Source of the DNA: an uncultured Kouleothrix sp.
GTDB taxonomy: Bacteria; Chloroflexota; Chloroflexia; Chloroflexales; Roseiflexaceae
Length of the DNA: 6,660 nt
NCBI GenBank assembly: GCA_937858455.1
Contig: CALLYN010000797.1
Span: 1 to 6,660 of the forward strand
Direction: 5' to 3'
The notes beneath the pieces are model-generated. The model was not told the origin of the DNA. It ran no database searches and saw nothing but the letters and a program-made list of their open reading frames with translations. Numbering within the stretch: position 1 is the stretch's first letter; every line of letters begins with the position of its first letter. The translations under genes and the position numbers were made by a program. Of this stretch, positions 1-5,669 are shown piece by piece.

Positions 1-581
1 TCGGGCTTGACGAAGCCGATCTGGTGCTGCTGAGCGTCAGCCGGCTCGAGCGCAACAAGGGCTACCATATTCTGGCTGAAGCGCTGGCCCGGCTGCGCCC
101 GCAGCTGCCGCCGCGCTGGCGCTGGCTGCTGGTGGGCCAGGGCAAGGAGCGCGCGGCGCTCGAGGCCCAGGTGCGCGACCTTGGCCTGGCCGAGCACGTG
201 ACCTTTGTCGGCACCCTGAGCGACTCCGAGCTGCACAGCCTGTACGAAGATATCGACCTGTTTGTACACCCTACCCTGTACGAGGGCTCGTCGCTCGTGA
301 CGCTCGAGGCAATGATTCACCGCAAGCCGGTGGTCGCCTCGGCCGCTGGCGGCATCCCCGACAAAGTCTTCGATGGTACGAACGGCTTCCTGGTGCGCCC
401 AGGCAGCGTGGGCGACCTGGCCGCGCGGCTGGCGCAGGCGCTCGAGGCGCGCCAGCACTGGCCTGCCTGGGGCGCCGCGAGCGAGCAGATCGTGCGCAGC
501 ACCTTCGACTGGCCGGTGGTTGCCCGCCAGACCCTGGCCGAATATGCGCGGATGATCGCCGCCGCCCCGCGCGCCGCCTGA
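1..581 (+). CDS. GT4-type glycosyltransferase, C-terminal part (5' truncated by window edge)
   Basis: This is the C-terminal, nucleotide-sugar-binding half of a GT-B fold glycosyltransferase. The reading frame is open from base 3, and no start is assigned because the gene begins before the window. The GTG at 24 lies inside a core beta strand (LVLLSVSRLERNKG), so it is not a plausible start. About 192 residues are visible. They show the GT4 'SRLxxxKG' phosphate-binding segment near the beginning, then LLVGQGKER, then VTFVGTLSDSEL, then the E-x7-E motif of retaining GT4 enzymes (YEGSSLVTLEAM), followed by PVVASAAGGIPD and NGFLV. Members of the family use UDP-, GDP- or ADP-activated sugars at the inner face of the membrane to build glycolipids, exopolysaccharide or other glycans. 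Donor and acceptor cannot be read from this half. The gene ends at TGA 579-581. The next gene has its own promoter, so the two are probably not tightly coupled. The family call is firm and the substrate unknown. Confidence 0.9.
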   Translation, partial: GLDEADLVLLSVSRLERNKGYHILAEALARLRPQLPPRWRWLLVGQGKERAALEAQVRDLGLAEHVTFVGTLSDSELHSLYEDIDLFVHPTLYEGSSLVTLEAMIHRKPVVASAAGGIPDKVFDGTNGFLVRPGSVGDLAARLAQALEARQHWPAWGAASEQIVRSTFDWPVVARQTLAEYARMIAAAPRAA

Positions 582-602
582 ACCCGCCTTTTTGCGCCTC
601 GA

Positions 603-613
603 TATGGTATAAT
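603..613 (+). promoter_or_regulatory. Extended -10 promoter for the uracil-DNA glycosylase gene
   Basis: TATGGTATAAT contains a perfect -10 hexamer (TATAAT, 608-613) preceded by TGG, the extended -10 arrangement. There is no good -35 at 15-19 bp upstream; that stretch is C-rich. This fits extended -10 promoters, which depend less on the -35. Transcription would begin near 620, giving a leader of about 30 nt before the GTG start at 649. The same TATGGTATA core recurs before the hydrolase gene at 6408-6418. Confidence 0.7.
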
Positions 614-634
614 GTGCCAAATCGGGTGAGAGCT

Positions 635-642
635 AGAAGGGG
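635..642 (+). promoter_or_regulatory. Ribosome binding site fixing the GTG start at 649
   Basis: AGAAGGGG ends 6 nt before the GTG at 649. This purine-rich Shine-Dalgarno-like stretch supports GTG as the start of the uracil-DNA glycosylase. Confidence 0.6.
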
Positions 643-648
643 CACCCC

Positions 649-1284
649 GTGAGCGCAGCCGAAGCACTGGCCCAGATCGCCGCCGAAGTGAATGTCTGCA
701 CGCAGTGTAAGCTGCATCGCGGCACGATCAAGGCCGTGCCGGGCGAGGGCCCGGCCACTGCGAAGATCATGTTCATCGGCGAGGCGCCTGGCTTCAACGA
801 AGATCGCCAGGGCCGCCCGTTCGTCGGCGCGGCCGGCCAGTTCCTCTCCGAGCTGCTGGCGCTGGCCGGGCTACGGCGGCAGGATGTGTTCATCACCAAT
901 GTGGTGAAACACCGCCCGCCCAACAATCGCGACCCCGAGCCCGACGAGATCGCCGCCTGCGGGCTGTTCCTCGAGCGCCAGATAGCCGCGATCGACCCGC
1001 GCGTGATCGTGACGCTCGGGCGCTTCTCGATGGCCAAGTGGTTCCCGAACGAGCGCATCTCGCGCATCCACGGCCAGCCGCGCTGGGTCGGCGGGCGGCT
1101 GATTGTGCCGATGATGCATCCGGCTGCGGCGCTGCACCAGCCGCAGAACCGGCCGCTGATCGAGGCCGATTTCCAGCGCCTGCCCGAGATCCTGGCACAG
1201 GCCGAGCGCGAGCTGGCGAAGCGCGCCCCCGCACCGCCGCCCGAGCCCGATGAGCCGGAGCTGACGCAGCTCTCGATGTTTTGA
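649..1284 (+). CDS. Family-4 (type 4) uracil-DNA glycosylase, Fe-S type
   Basis: The 211-residue protein would excise uracil from DNA, the first step of base-excision repair after cytosine deamination or dUTP incorporation. Recognisable in order are the N-terminal C-x2-C pair (C17, C20), motif A (GEAPGFNEDRQGRPFVGAAG, residues 44-63), the NVVKxRPPNNR segment (84-94), C104, and the HP motif of the DNA-binding loop (MMHPAA, 155-160). Family 4 normally binds [4Fe-4S] with four Cys. Here the third position, after NVVK, is His88 (codon 910-912), with the usual 15-residue spacing to C104. UDGX proteins, as I recall them, also have His after 'NAVK', but the UDGX KRRIH loop is absent and RPPNNRDPEPDE is family-4 style. 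Residues 192-211 form a Pro/Glu-rich tail ending LTQLSMF, which could be a partner-binding peptide such as a sliding-clamp motif (speculative). The GTG start is supported by the upstream Shine-Dalgarno and promoter. Confidence 0.92.
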   Translation: MSAAEALAQIAAEVNVCTQCKLHRGTIKAVPGEGPATAKIMFIGEAPGFNEDRQGRPFVGAAGQFLSELLALAGLRRQDVFITNVVKHRPPNNRDPEPDEIAACGLFLERQIAAIDPRVIVTLGRFSMAKWFPNERISRIHGQPRWVGGRLIVPMMHPAAALHQPQNRPLIEADFQRLPEILAQAERELAKRAPAPPPEPDEPELTQLSMF

Positions 1285-1360
1285 CACCCACGCGGGTTAT
1301 GAAGATGTGGGAGTCGGCAAATTGCAAACAGCCAGCACCTTGCCGGCCCGTGACTGCTCT

Positions 1361-1930
1361 ATGAAATCATATCGGCTCTCAGCCCCTGGCCGCCGTAGTG
1401 CCCTGGTGCTGCTCGTCGGCGCGCTGGCGATCTGGGCGGTCGCGCTGTGGGTCTTCCGCGAGACGCTCGGCATCAGCTATGCCCCGGCCGCGTTCTGGGC
1501 TACGCTGCGCCAGCAGATCGAGGCTGGCCTGTCGATCAGCCAGATTGTGCCGGCGCTGCTCATGCTGGTGCTGATCGTTGCGACGCCGCTGGTGATCTGG
1601 AATATTCTCGAAGAGTGGGCCGCCACCTACACCCCGGCCGACGATGGCCTGCGCTTCGCGGCGCTGGGCGTGGCGCTGGTATACCCTTGGGACGCAATCA
1701 GCGGCATCCGCCGCACCGACGCCGACGCCGACGAGCCAGTCGATGAGCTGCTGCTGCGCTCCGACTATACCAGCCAGATCCGTAACCCACTGCTGCGCTT
1801 CCTGCACGCTCAGGCGTATGGCCGCCTGAAACTGCCGATCTACGCCGGCCTCGAGGATCGCGCCGAGCTGCTCGACGAGATCCGCCGCCGCACAGGCCTG
1901 GCTGAGCCTAGCGAGATACATACTGGATAG
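1361..1930 (+). CDS. Two-helix membrane protein with a PH-like cytosolic domain (hypothetical)
   Basis: I do not recognise a named family. From the ATG at 1361 the product is 189 residues: a basic N-terminus (MKSYRLSAPGRRSA), a first hydrophobic helix (about 14-32), a linker, and a second helix (about 61-81, ALLMLVLIVATPLVIW). A soluble C-terminal part (88-189) contains strand-rich text TYTPADDGLRFA...YPWDAISGIRR. Two helices followed by 'dgL ... pWdaI.gIrr' resemble small bacterial PH-domain membrane proteins, but this is inference. The acidic loop DADADEPVDE (120-129) interrupts that domain. The frame is also open from a GTG at 1307, which would add 18 residues of no evident character. I prefer 1361 because it puts a short basic segment directly before the helix, although neither start has a good Shine-Dalgarno. 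It follows the UDG gene by 76 bp on the same strand, so readthrough from the UDG promoter is possible. Confidence 0.7.
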   Translation: MKSYRLSAPGRRSALVLLVGALAIWAVALWVFRETLGISYAPAAFWATLRQQIEAGLSISQIVPALLMLVLIVATPLVIWNILEEWAATYTPADDGLRFAALGVALVYPWDAISGIRRTDADADEPVDELLLRSDYTSQIRNPLLRFLHAQAYGRLKLPIYAGLEDRAELLDEIRRRTGLAEPSEIHTG

Positions 1931-2044
1931 TCTCTGTGCTGTTTCGTCTCTCTCACGGTCACACGGTCTGCCTGAGTGCGGCAGACCTGAGGATATTGGA
2001 AAATCGGAATTGGAGCGGTCGCGCTAGCGATCACGATACATACT
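1908..2044 (+). repeat. Imperfect direct repeat CTAGCGA...GATACATACT, two copies about 120 bp apart
   Basis: Copy 1 (1908-1924) reads CTAGCGA immediately followed by GATACATACT and lies in the last codons of the membrane-protein gene. Copy 2 (2024-2044) reads CTAGCGA, then TCAC, then GATACATACT, in the intergenic region. The 17 shared bases in the same order suggest a small duplication, or an insertion that copied the gene's 3' end. The segment between copies holds the 1965-1987 hairpin. The function is unknown. Confidence 0.6.
1965..1987 (+). terminator. Intergenic hairpin, possible terminator or attenuator before rnj
   Basis: GGTCTGCC (1965-1972) pairs perfectly with GGCAGACC (1980-1987) around a 7-nt loop (TGAGTGC), an 8-bp GC-rich stem. 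It lies 34 bp after the upstream gene's stop. There is no T-run after it (TGAGGATATT follows), so it is not a classical Rho-independent terminator. It could be a weak or U-less terminator, an mRNA 3'-end stabiliser, or a structured part of the rnj leader. Confidence 0.4.
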
Positions 2045-2114
2045 AGCTGAACTGGCCGGGCGGCCGCACGCTGCCCCAGGCTGGTTGGCTTTGCGTATCG
2101 TGGGCGCTGGGCGG

Positions 2115-2129
2115 CCTTTGAGAAAGGAG
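2115..2129 (+). promoter_or_regulatory. Leader hairpin burying a Shine-Dalgarno-like AGGAG upstream of rnj
   Basis: CCTTT (2115-2119) pairs with AAAGG (2123-2127) around GAG. The AGGAG at 2125-2129 partly sits in the 3' arm. No ATG, GTG or TTG lies at normal distance downstream, and the rnj ATG is 52 nt away, so this purine run is not its ribosome site. The rest of the 251-bp gap (1931-2181) shows no convincing promoter. It does contain another short hairpin (GGTCGC-GCTA-GCGATC, 2018-2033, with one G.U pair). Confidence 0.3.
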
Positions 2130-2181
2130 CGAAGTACGGGCCTTCCGTGATTCCGGCCGGCAACCGACTTCACAAGAACTT

Positions 2182-3855
2182 ATGGCGAAAAATAGAGTGC
2201 GAGTCATACCTCTCGGCGGCGCCGGCGAGGTGGGCCGCAACATGTGGGTTCTCGAGTACGGCGACGAGATCCTGCTGCTCGACTGCGGCGTGATGTTCCC
2301 CGAGGCCGAAATGCTCGGCGTCGACCTCGTGCTGCCCGACATCACCTACCTGCGCGAGCAGAAAGACAAGATCAAGGCTATCCTGCTTACGCACGGCCAC
2401 GAGGACCACATTGGCGCGCTGCCACACCTGATTGCCGACTTGGGTTTCCCGCCTATCTACGGCACCCCGCTGACAATCGGTATGGTCACGGGCAAGTTCA
2501 AAGAGCATCGCCTGCTCGACCGCGCCACGCTGGTGCGCTTTCAGGCGGGCGAAAAGCTTACCATCGGCACCTTTACCATCGAGCCATTCCACGTGGCTCA
2601 CTCGATCCCCGATACCGTCGGCTTCGGCATCACTACGCCCGCCGGCCTGGTCGTCTACCTCACCGATTGGAAGTTCGACCATACGCCCGTCGATGGCCAG
2701 CCAACCGACACGACGTTTATCGCCGATCTGGGCCGACGCAGCCCGCTGGCGCTGATCACCGACTGCGTGCGCGTCGAGTCGAAGGGCTATACTCCCAGCG
2801 AGCAGACCGTCGGCGAGGCGTTCGATAACATCTTCGCCACCGCGCCCGGCCGAATCATCGTGGCGACGTTCGCCTCGAATATCTCGCGCGTGCAGCAGGC
2901 GATCGACTCGGCCGAGGCGTATGGCCGCAAGGTCGCGCTGGTCGGCCGCAGCATGGAGAACAACAGCAAGATCGCGCTCGAGCTGGGCTACCTGCGCGTC
3001 GAAGAGGGCACGCTCATCCGCCCGCACGAGGCCGGCAACTACCCCGACGACCAGGTGGCGATCGTCTGCACCGGCAGCCAGGGCGAGCCGATGGCCGCGC
3101 TGGCGCGCATGGCCAACCGCGATCACCAGCACGTCAAGATCAAGCCCGGCGATACGGTCGTGGTCTCGGCCACGCCGATCCCCGGCAACGAGATCTCGGT
3201 CGGCCGGGTGATCAACAACCTGTTCCGCCTTGGCGCCGACGTGATCTACGGCGTGCAGGGCGTGCATGTCTCCGGCCACGCGTACCAGGAAGAGCTGAAG
3301 ATGGTGCTGGCCATGCTCAAGCCCGAGTTCGTGGTGCCATTCCACGGCGATTACCGCCACATGGTGCTGTACCGCAAGATGGCGCTGGGCATGGGCGGCC
3401 TGTTCCAGCCCGAAAATGTGATCCTGGCCGAAAATGGCTCGATCCTCGAGTTCAGCCGCAACTTCGGTAAGATCACCGGCAAGGCCCAGGTTGGCTATGT
3501 CTATGTCGATGGCACGACCGTCGGCGATGTTGGCAATGTGGTGGTGCGCGACCGCCAGCTGCTCGCGCGCGACGGCATCCTGATGGTGGTGGTGAGCATC
3601 GACCGCACCACCGGCGAGCTGGTGGCCGGGCCCGACGTGGTGTCGCGCGGCTTTGTGTATATGCGCCAGTCCGACGACCTGATCGAGGCGACCAAGGGCG
3701 CGGTGCGCGACGCGCTGAGCGGCCATACCGGCGACGGCACTACCGAGACCGATAGTATGTTCATTCACCGCAAGATCAAAGACGCGGTCAGCGAGTTCCT
3801 CTATAGCCAGACGCGCCGCCGGCCGATGGTGATCCCGGTGGTGATGGAAGTCTAG
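2182..3855 (+). CDS. rnj: Ribonuclease J (metallo-beta-lactamase/beta-CASP RNase)
   Basis: RNase J is a cytoplasmic zinc-dependent 5'-3' exonuclease and endonuclease for mRNA decay and rRNA or other RNA maturation. The 557 residues match the length of B. subtilis RNase J1 (about 555). Visible landmarks are RVRVIPLGGAGEVGRNM (residues 5-21), LLLDCG (31-36), the zinc motif HGHEDHIG (H71, H73, D75, H76), H140 (AHSIPD), D162 (LTDW) and H388 (PFHGDYRH), so the metal-binding set is complete. The beta-CASP part includes GRSMENNSKIA (255-265), CTGSQGEP (296-303) and SGHA (364-367), followed by the C-terminal domain (about 440-557). The enzyme therefore looks fully active. The ATG at 2182 is the only usable start, since the frame closes at a TGA at 2119-2121 with no other start codon between. 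Its Shine-Dalgarno is poor (ACAAGAACTT). It ends 12 bp before a large inverted repeat. Confidence 0.97.
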   Translation: MAKNRVRVIPLGGAGEVGRNMWVLEYGDEILLLDCGVMFPEAEMLGVDLVLPDITYLREQKDKIKAILLTHGHEDHIGALPHLIADLGFPPIYGTPLTIGMVTGKFKEHRLLDRATLVRFQAGEKLTIGTFTIEPFHVAHSIPDTVGFGITTPAGLVVYLTDWKFDHTPVDGQPTDTTFIADLGRRSPLALITDCVRVESKGYTPSEQTVGEAFDNIFATAPGRIIVATFASNISRVQQAIDSAEAYGRKVALVGRSMENNSKIALELGYLRVEEGTLIRPHEAGNYPDDQVAIVCTGSQGEPMAALARMANRDHQHVKIKPGDTVVVSATPIPGNEISVGRVINNLFRLGADVIYGVQGVHVSGHAYQEELKMVLAMLKPEFVVPFHGDYRHMVLYRKMALGMGGLFQPENVILAENGSILEFSRNFGKITGKAQVGYVYVDGTTVGDVGNVVVRDRQLLARDGILMVVVSIDRTTGELVAGPDVVSRGFVYMRQSDDLIEATKGAVRDALSGHTGDGTTETDSMFIHRKIKDAVSEFLYSQTRRRPMVIPVVMEV

Positions 3856-3866
3856 CCGCCAACCCT

Positions 3867-3921
3867 CCGCCGAACACAGAACGAGACGGCCTTCTGGGCC
3901 GTCTCGTTCTGTGTTCGGCGG
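3867..3921. terminator. 25-bp perfect inverted repeat, probable bidirectional terminator between rnj and rimI
   Basis: The left arm 3867-3891 and the right arm 3897-3921 are perfectly complementary over 25 bp (ends CCGCCGAACACAG / CTGTGTTCGGCGG), with a 5-nt loop TTCTG at 3892-3896. The repeat fits exactly between the stop of rnj (3855) and the stop of the convergent acetyltransferase gene (3929), which is where a shared terminator would be expected. Neither strand has a T-run after the stem, so it is not a textbook intrinsic terminator. It may act without a U-tract or serve mainly to block 3' exonucleases and antisense readthrough. Confidence 0.75.
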
Positions 3922-3928
3922 GCTCTCG

Positions 3929-4603
3929 CTACGAGGCCGATATGCCCGGCTCGCGCTGCATGCGCGGCGGTGGCTCGGCCGCCTCGAGCCGCAACCGCTC
4001 GAACAGCTTGTCGCGCAGCGCGTGCAGGCGCTCCTGGTAGCTTGCCGCGTGGATCGACTCAGTCCACATAATCAGCGCGTCCTCGCCATTGTCGGTGTAG
4101 TAGCGCGGGCGCGTACCGGCCGGCTTGAAGCCGTACTTCAAGTACAGCTGCTGAGCCACGACATTGGTAACGCGCACCTCGAGCGTCAGCATATCGGCGT
4201 CGAGCGCCACTGCCTGGTCGATCAGGCCGTTCAGCGCAAGCTCGCCAATGCCCCGCCCGCGGTACTCCGGCGCAACGGCGATGGTGGTTATATGGCCCTC
4301 ATCGACGCTCAGCCACAGCCCGCCATAGCCAACGATCGGGTACGGGCTGGCCGGCGGCTGCGCCGCACCACCAAAGAGCGCCGGTAGAATATTGGCCAGC
4401 AGGCCGCGGCGGGCGCTGTGGTTCGGGCTGCGCGGCGGCGGCGGCGTGGGCGATGCGCGGGCGACAATATAGCGGCTGTTGGCGGGGTGGCGCAGCTCGT
4501 GGCGGTAGGTGTTGGCCGACCAGGTGGTGGTGAAACTGCGGTGCTCGATCCGCTGCACCTGCTCGATATCCTGCTCGACCATCGGCTCGATGAAGTAGTA
4601 CAT
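3929..4603 (-). CDS. rimI: RimI-like ribosomal-protein-S18-alanine N-acetyltransferase (GNAT) with insertion and tail
   Basis: This GNAT-fold enzyme uses acetyl-CoA; RimI acetylates the N-terminal Ala of ribosomal protein S18. The 224-residue product has RIEHRSFTTTW near the N-terminus, the acetyl-CoA loop RGRGIG (115-120) after HITTIAVAPEY, and the RimI-like signature LEVRVTNVVAQQLYLKYGF (141-159) with GTRPRYYTDNGEDALIM. By alignment from memory with Salmonella RimI, E142 and Y154 fall on its catalytic E103 and Y115, with the same 12-residue spacing. The protein is longer than the usual ~150 residues. A Pro- and Arg-rich insertion (about 51-89, starting SPTPPPP) separates YIVARA from PIVGYGG, and about 43 charged residues follow the domain. 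The ATG at 4603 is preceded by GAGG 5 nt upstream. It starts 33 bp after the lipoprotein stop and is probably co-transcribed with it. Another protein N-terminal substrate cannot be excluded. Confidence 0.85.
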   Translation of the reverse strand: MYYFIEPMVEQDIEQVQRIEHRSFTTTWSANTYRHELRHPANSRYIVARASPTPPPPRSPNHSARRGLLANILPALFGGAAQPPASPYPIVGYGGLWLSVDEGHITTIAVAPEYRGRGIGELALNGLIDQAVALDADMLTLEVRVTNVVAQQLYLKYGFKPAGTRPRYYTDNGEDALIMWTESIHAASYQERLHALRDKLFERLRLEAAEPPPRMQREPGISAS

Positions 4604-4636
4604 CGGCGCCTCGTGGGTATGCGTGCCGTGCGCAGC

Positions 4637-5461
4637 CTAGCGCGCGGCATTCTCAAGCGCTTTGGCGCTGGCCACCTGAATGAACTCGCCGTACTTGCCA
4701 TCTTTGCCGAACCCGCCGCCGCTCTTGAAATCGCCGGTAACTTCTACCAGCCCCCACACATAGCCGGGCGGCGAGCCTGGCCCCAGGTGCAGCTTGCCCG
4801 ATTCGTCAGGCGGGAAGCCTTCCATCCAGAACACCTTGCCGATTGGCTGCGGGCTGCTGCCATCCTTCTCGGTCGAGATCCCCTCGGCCAACACAAAGAT
4901 GACGCCATTCCAGAAATAGTAGCCCTGCGTAGTGACGCGCTGGCCGTTGTACTTCGCCGGGTCGCCGGCTAGGTCGAGCAGGCCAACCTTGCCGTCGCCA
5001 AGCGGCTTGTTCTCGATACGCGTCTCGGTGCGCTGCACGCGCTCGATCGACTCGGCCGAGGCTACCTGCAGGCGATACTTATACTTGCCGTCGGGCCCGT
5101 AGCTGCCGCCCGCGTCGAACTGGCCGGTCAGCCGCACCAGGCCGTACGTAGCATCGCCGGGCTGATGCAGCTGGCCCAGCACCGCGTCAGGAAAGCCATC
5201 GACCCAGATCGTATCGCCGTTGGGCCGCGCGTTCAGGCCATTGTCGAGCGTGCTGATCACCGGGGCGAGCACCGACAGATCCGGCGAATCGCCGCCTTTC
5301 AGGTAAAAGCCGTTTACAGTGATCTGCTTGCCGCTATACTGCGGCGCGTCGCCGATCAACTTTTGTATTGATAGAGCGCTGTCCTGGCCGCAGGCAGCGA
5401 GCGCAAAAGCGGCCACCAGGCCGGCGATTGCCACGAACCTGCGCGTGTTCCAAACCATCAT
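4637..5461 (-). CDS. Lipoprotein with two tandem copies of a strand-rich domain (hypothetical)
   Basis: The 274-residue product begins with a lipoprotein signal peptide (MMVWNTRR, then a hydrophobic stretch) ending in the lipobox LAAC, so Cys24 would be lipidated and the protein anchored on the outer face of the membrane. The mature part is a clear internal duplication. Repeat 1 spans about 31-142 and repeat 2 about 160-272. Matching blocks are YSGKQITVNGFYL (42-54) with YNGQRVTTQGYYF (171-183), IWVDGFP (85-91) with FWMEGFP (211-217), and YGLVRLTGQF plus GPDGKY (106-127) with WGLVEVTGDF plus GKDGKY (236-257). Both repeats end in QVASA. The pattern 'Y.G..V...G', then 'V.G.F', suggests small beta barrels of OB-like type (inference). 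I recognise no enzyme motif. Of the two adjacent ATGs, the first (5459-5461) has the better spacing (9 nt) to GAGG upstream. It leads a two-gene operon with rimI. Confidence 0.8.
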   Translation of the reverse strand: MMVWNTRRFVAIAGLVAAFALAACGQDSALSIQKLIGDAPQYSGKQITVNGFYLKGGDSPDLSVLAPVISTLDNGLNARPNGDTIWVDGFPDAVLGQLHQPGDATYGLVRLTGQFDAGGSYGPDGKYKYRLQVASAESIERVQRTETRIENKPLGDGKVGLLDLAGDPAKYNGQRVTTQGYYFWNGVIFVLAEGISTEKDGSSPQPIGKVFWMEGFPPDESGKLHLGPGSPPGYVWGLVEVTGDFKSGGGFGKDGKYGEFIQVASAKALENAAR

Positions 5462-5499
5462 TCCAGCGTACCTCAGTCGTTTCGCATAATCGCGGCAGC

Positions 5500-5528
5500 A
5501 TTATAGAAGCGGCGGCACGACTTGTCAA
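5500..5528 (-). promoter_or_regulatory. Perfect consensus sigma-70 promoter of the lipoprotein-rimI operon
   Basis: Read on the minus strand, TTGACA (5523-5528) is followed after exactly 17 bp by TATAAT (5500-5505). Both hexamers match the housekeeping consensus completely. Transcription would start near 5493, giving a leader of about 30 nt that includes GAGG before the ATG at 5461. Such a promoter predicts strong constitutive expression unless repressed. Confidence 0.88.
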
Positions 5529-5613
5529 CGCTCGGGCAGTTTGGCCGCGAGGCGGGCGCCACGATGCGCTAATAGGGTGTAATCCACATGTCATTTGTGA
5601 AGCCCGTGATTGG

Positions 5614-5643
5614 TTGACCATGGCGGGTGCCGCTGCTTATAAT
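5614..5643 (+). promoter_or_regulatory. Sigma-70 promoter of the coiled-coil membrane protein gene
   Basis: TTGACC (5614-5619) and TATAAT (5638-5643) are separated by 18 bp, one mismatch from full consensus. The expected transcription start is near 5650, very close to the Shine-Dalgarno at 5655, so the leader is only about 20 nt. The promoter is divergent from the lipoprotein promoter. The two -35 elements are about 85 bp apart, leaving room for a shared regulator, but no clear dyad is visible between them. Confidence 0.82.
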
Positions 5644-5654
5644 TTACTCAACTT

Positions 5655-5661
5655 GAGGAGG
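5655..5661 (+). promoter_or_regulatory. Strong Shine-Dalgarno for the gene at 5670
   Basis: GAGGAGG ends 8 nt before the ATG at 5670. It includes the full AGGAGG complement of the 16S rRNA 3' end and is the strongest ribosome site in the window. It fixes the start of the coiled-coil protein. Confidence 0.88.
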
Positions 5662-5669
5662 ATCTCGCT

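Noticed and set aside
649..1284. UDG as a UDGX-type DNA-crosslinking enzyme
   Set aside because: The His after NVVK resembles UDGX, but the diagnostic KRRIH loop with the crosslinking His is missing and the RPPNNRDPEPDE segment is family-4 style.
1281..1286. TTGACA overlapping the UDG stop codon as a -35 for the membrane-protein gene
   Set aside because: No acceptable -10 lies 16-18 bp downstream (GATGTG at 17 bp); the better TATGAA is only 12 bp away.
893..1327. Minus-strand open frame opposite the uracil-DNA glycosylase gene
   Set aside because: It is an Arg/Ala/Ser-rich shadow typical of high-GC antisense frames, with no motif or ribosome site.
2170..3768. A 532-codon open frame antisense to rnj
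   Set aside because: It mirrors the GC-biased codons of rnj. The product is low-complexity His/Asp/Ala/Val-rich text with no domain, while the plus strand encodes a complete RNase J with all metal ligands.
3911..4387. Plus-strand open frame opposite the acetyltransferase gene
   Set aside because: It starts inside the terminator stem, has no ribosome site, and is the shadow of a recognisable GNAT enzyme on the other strand.
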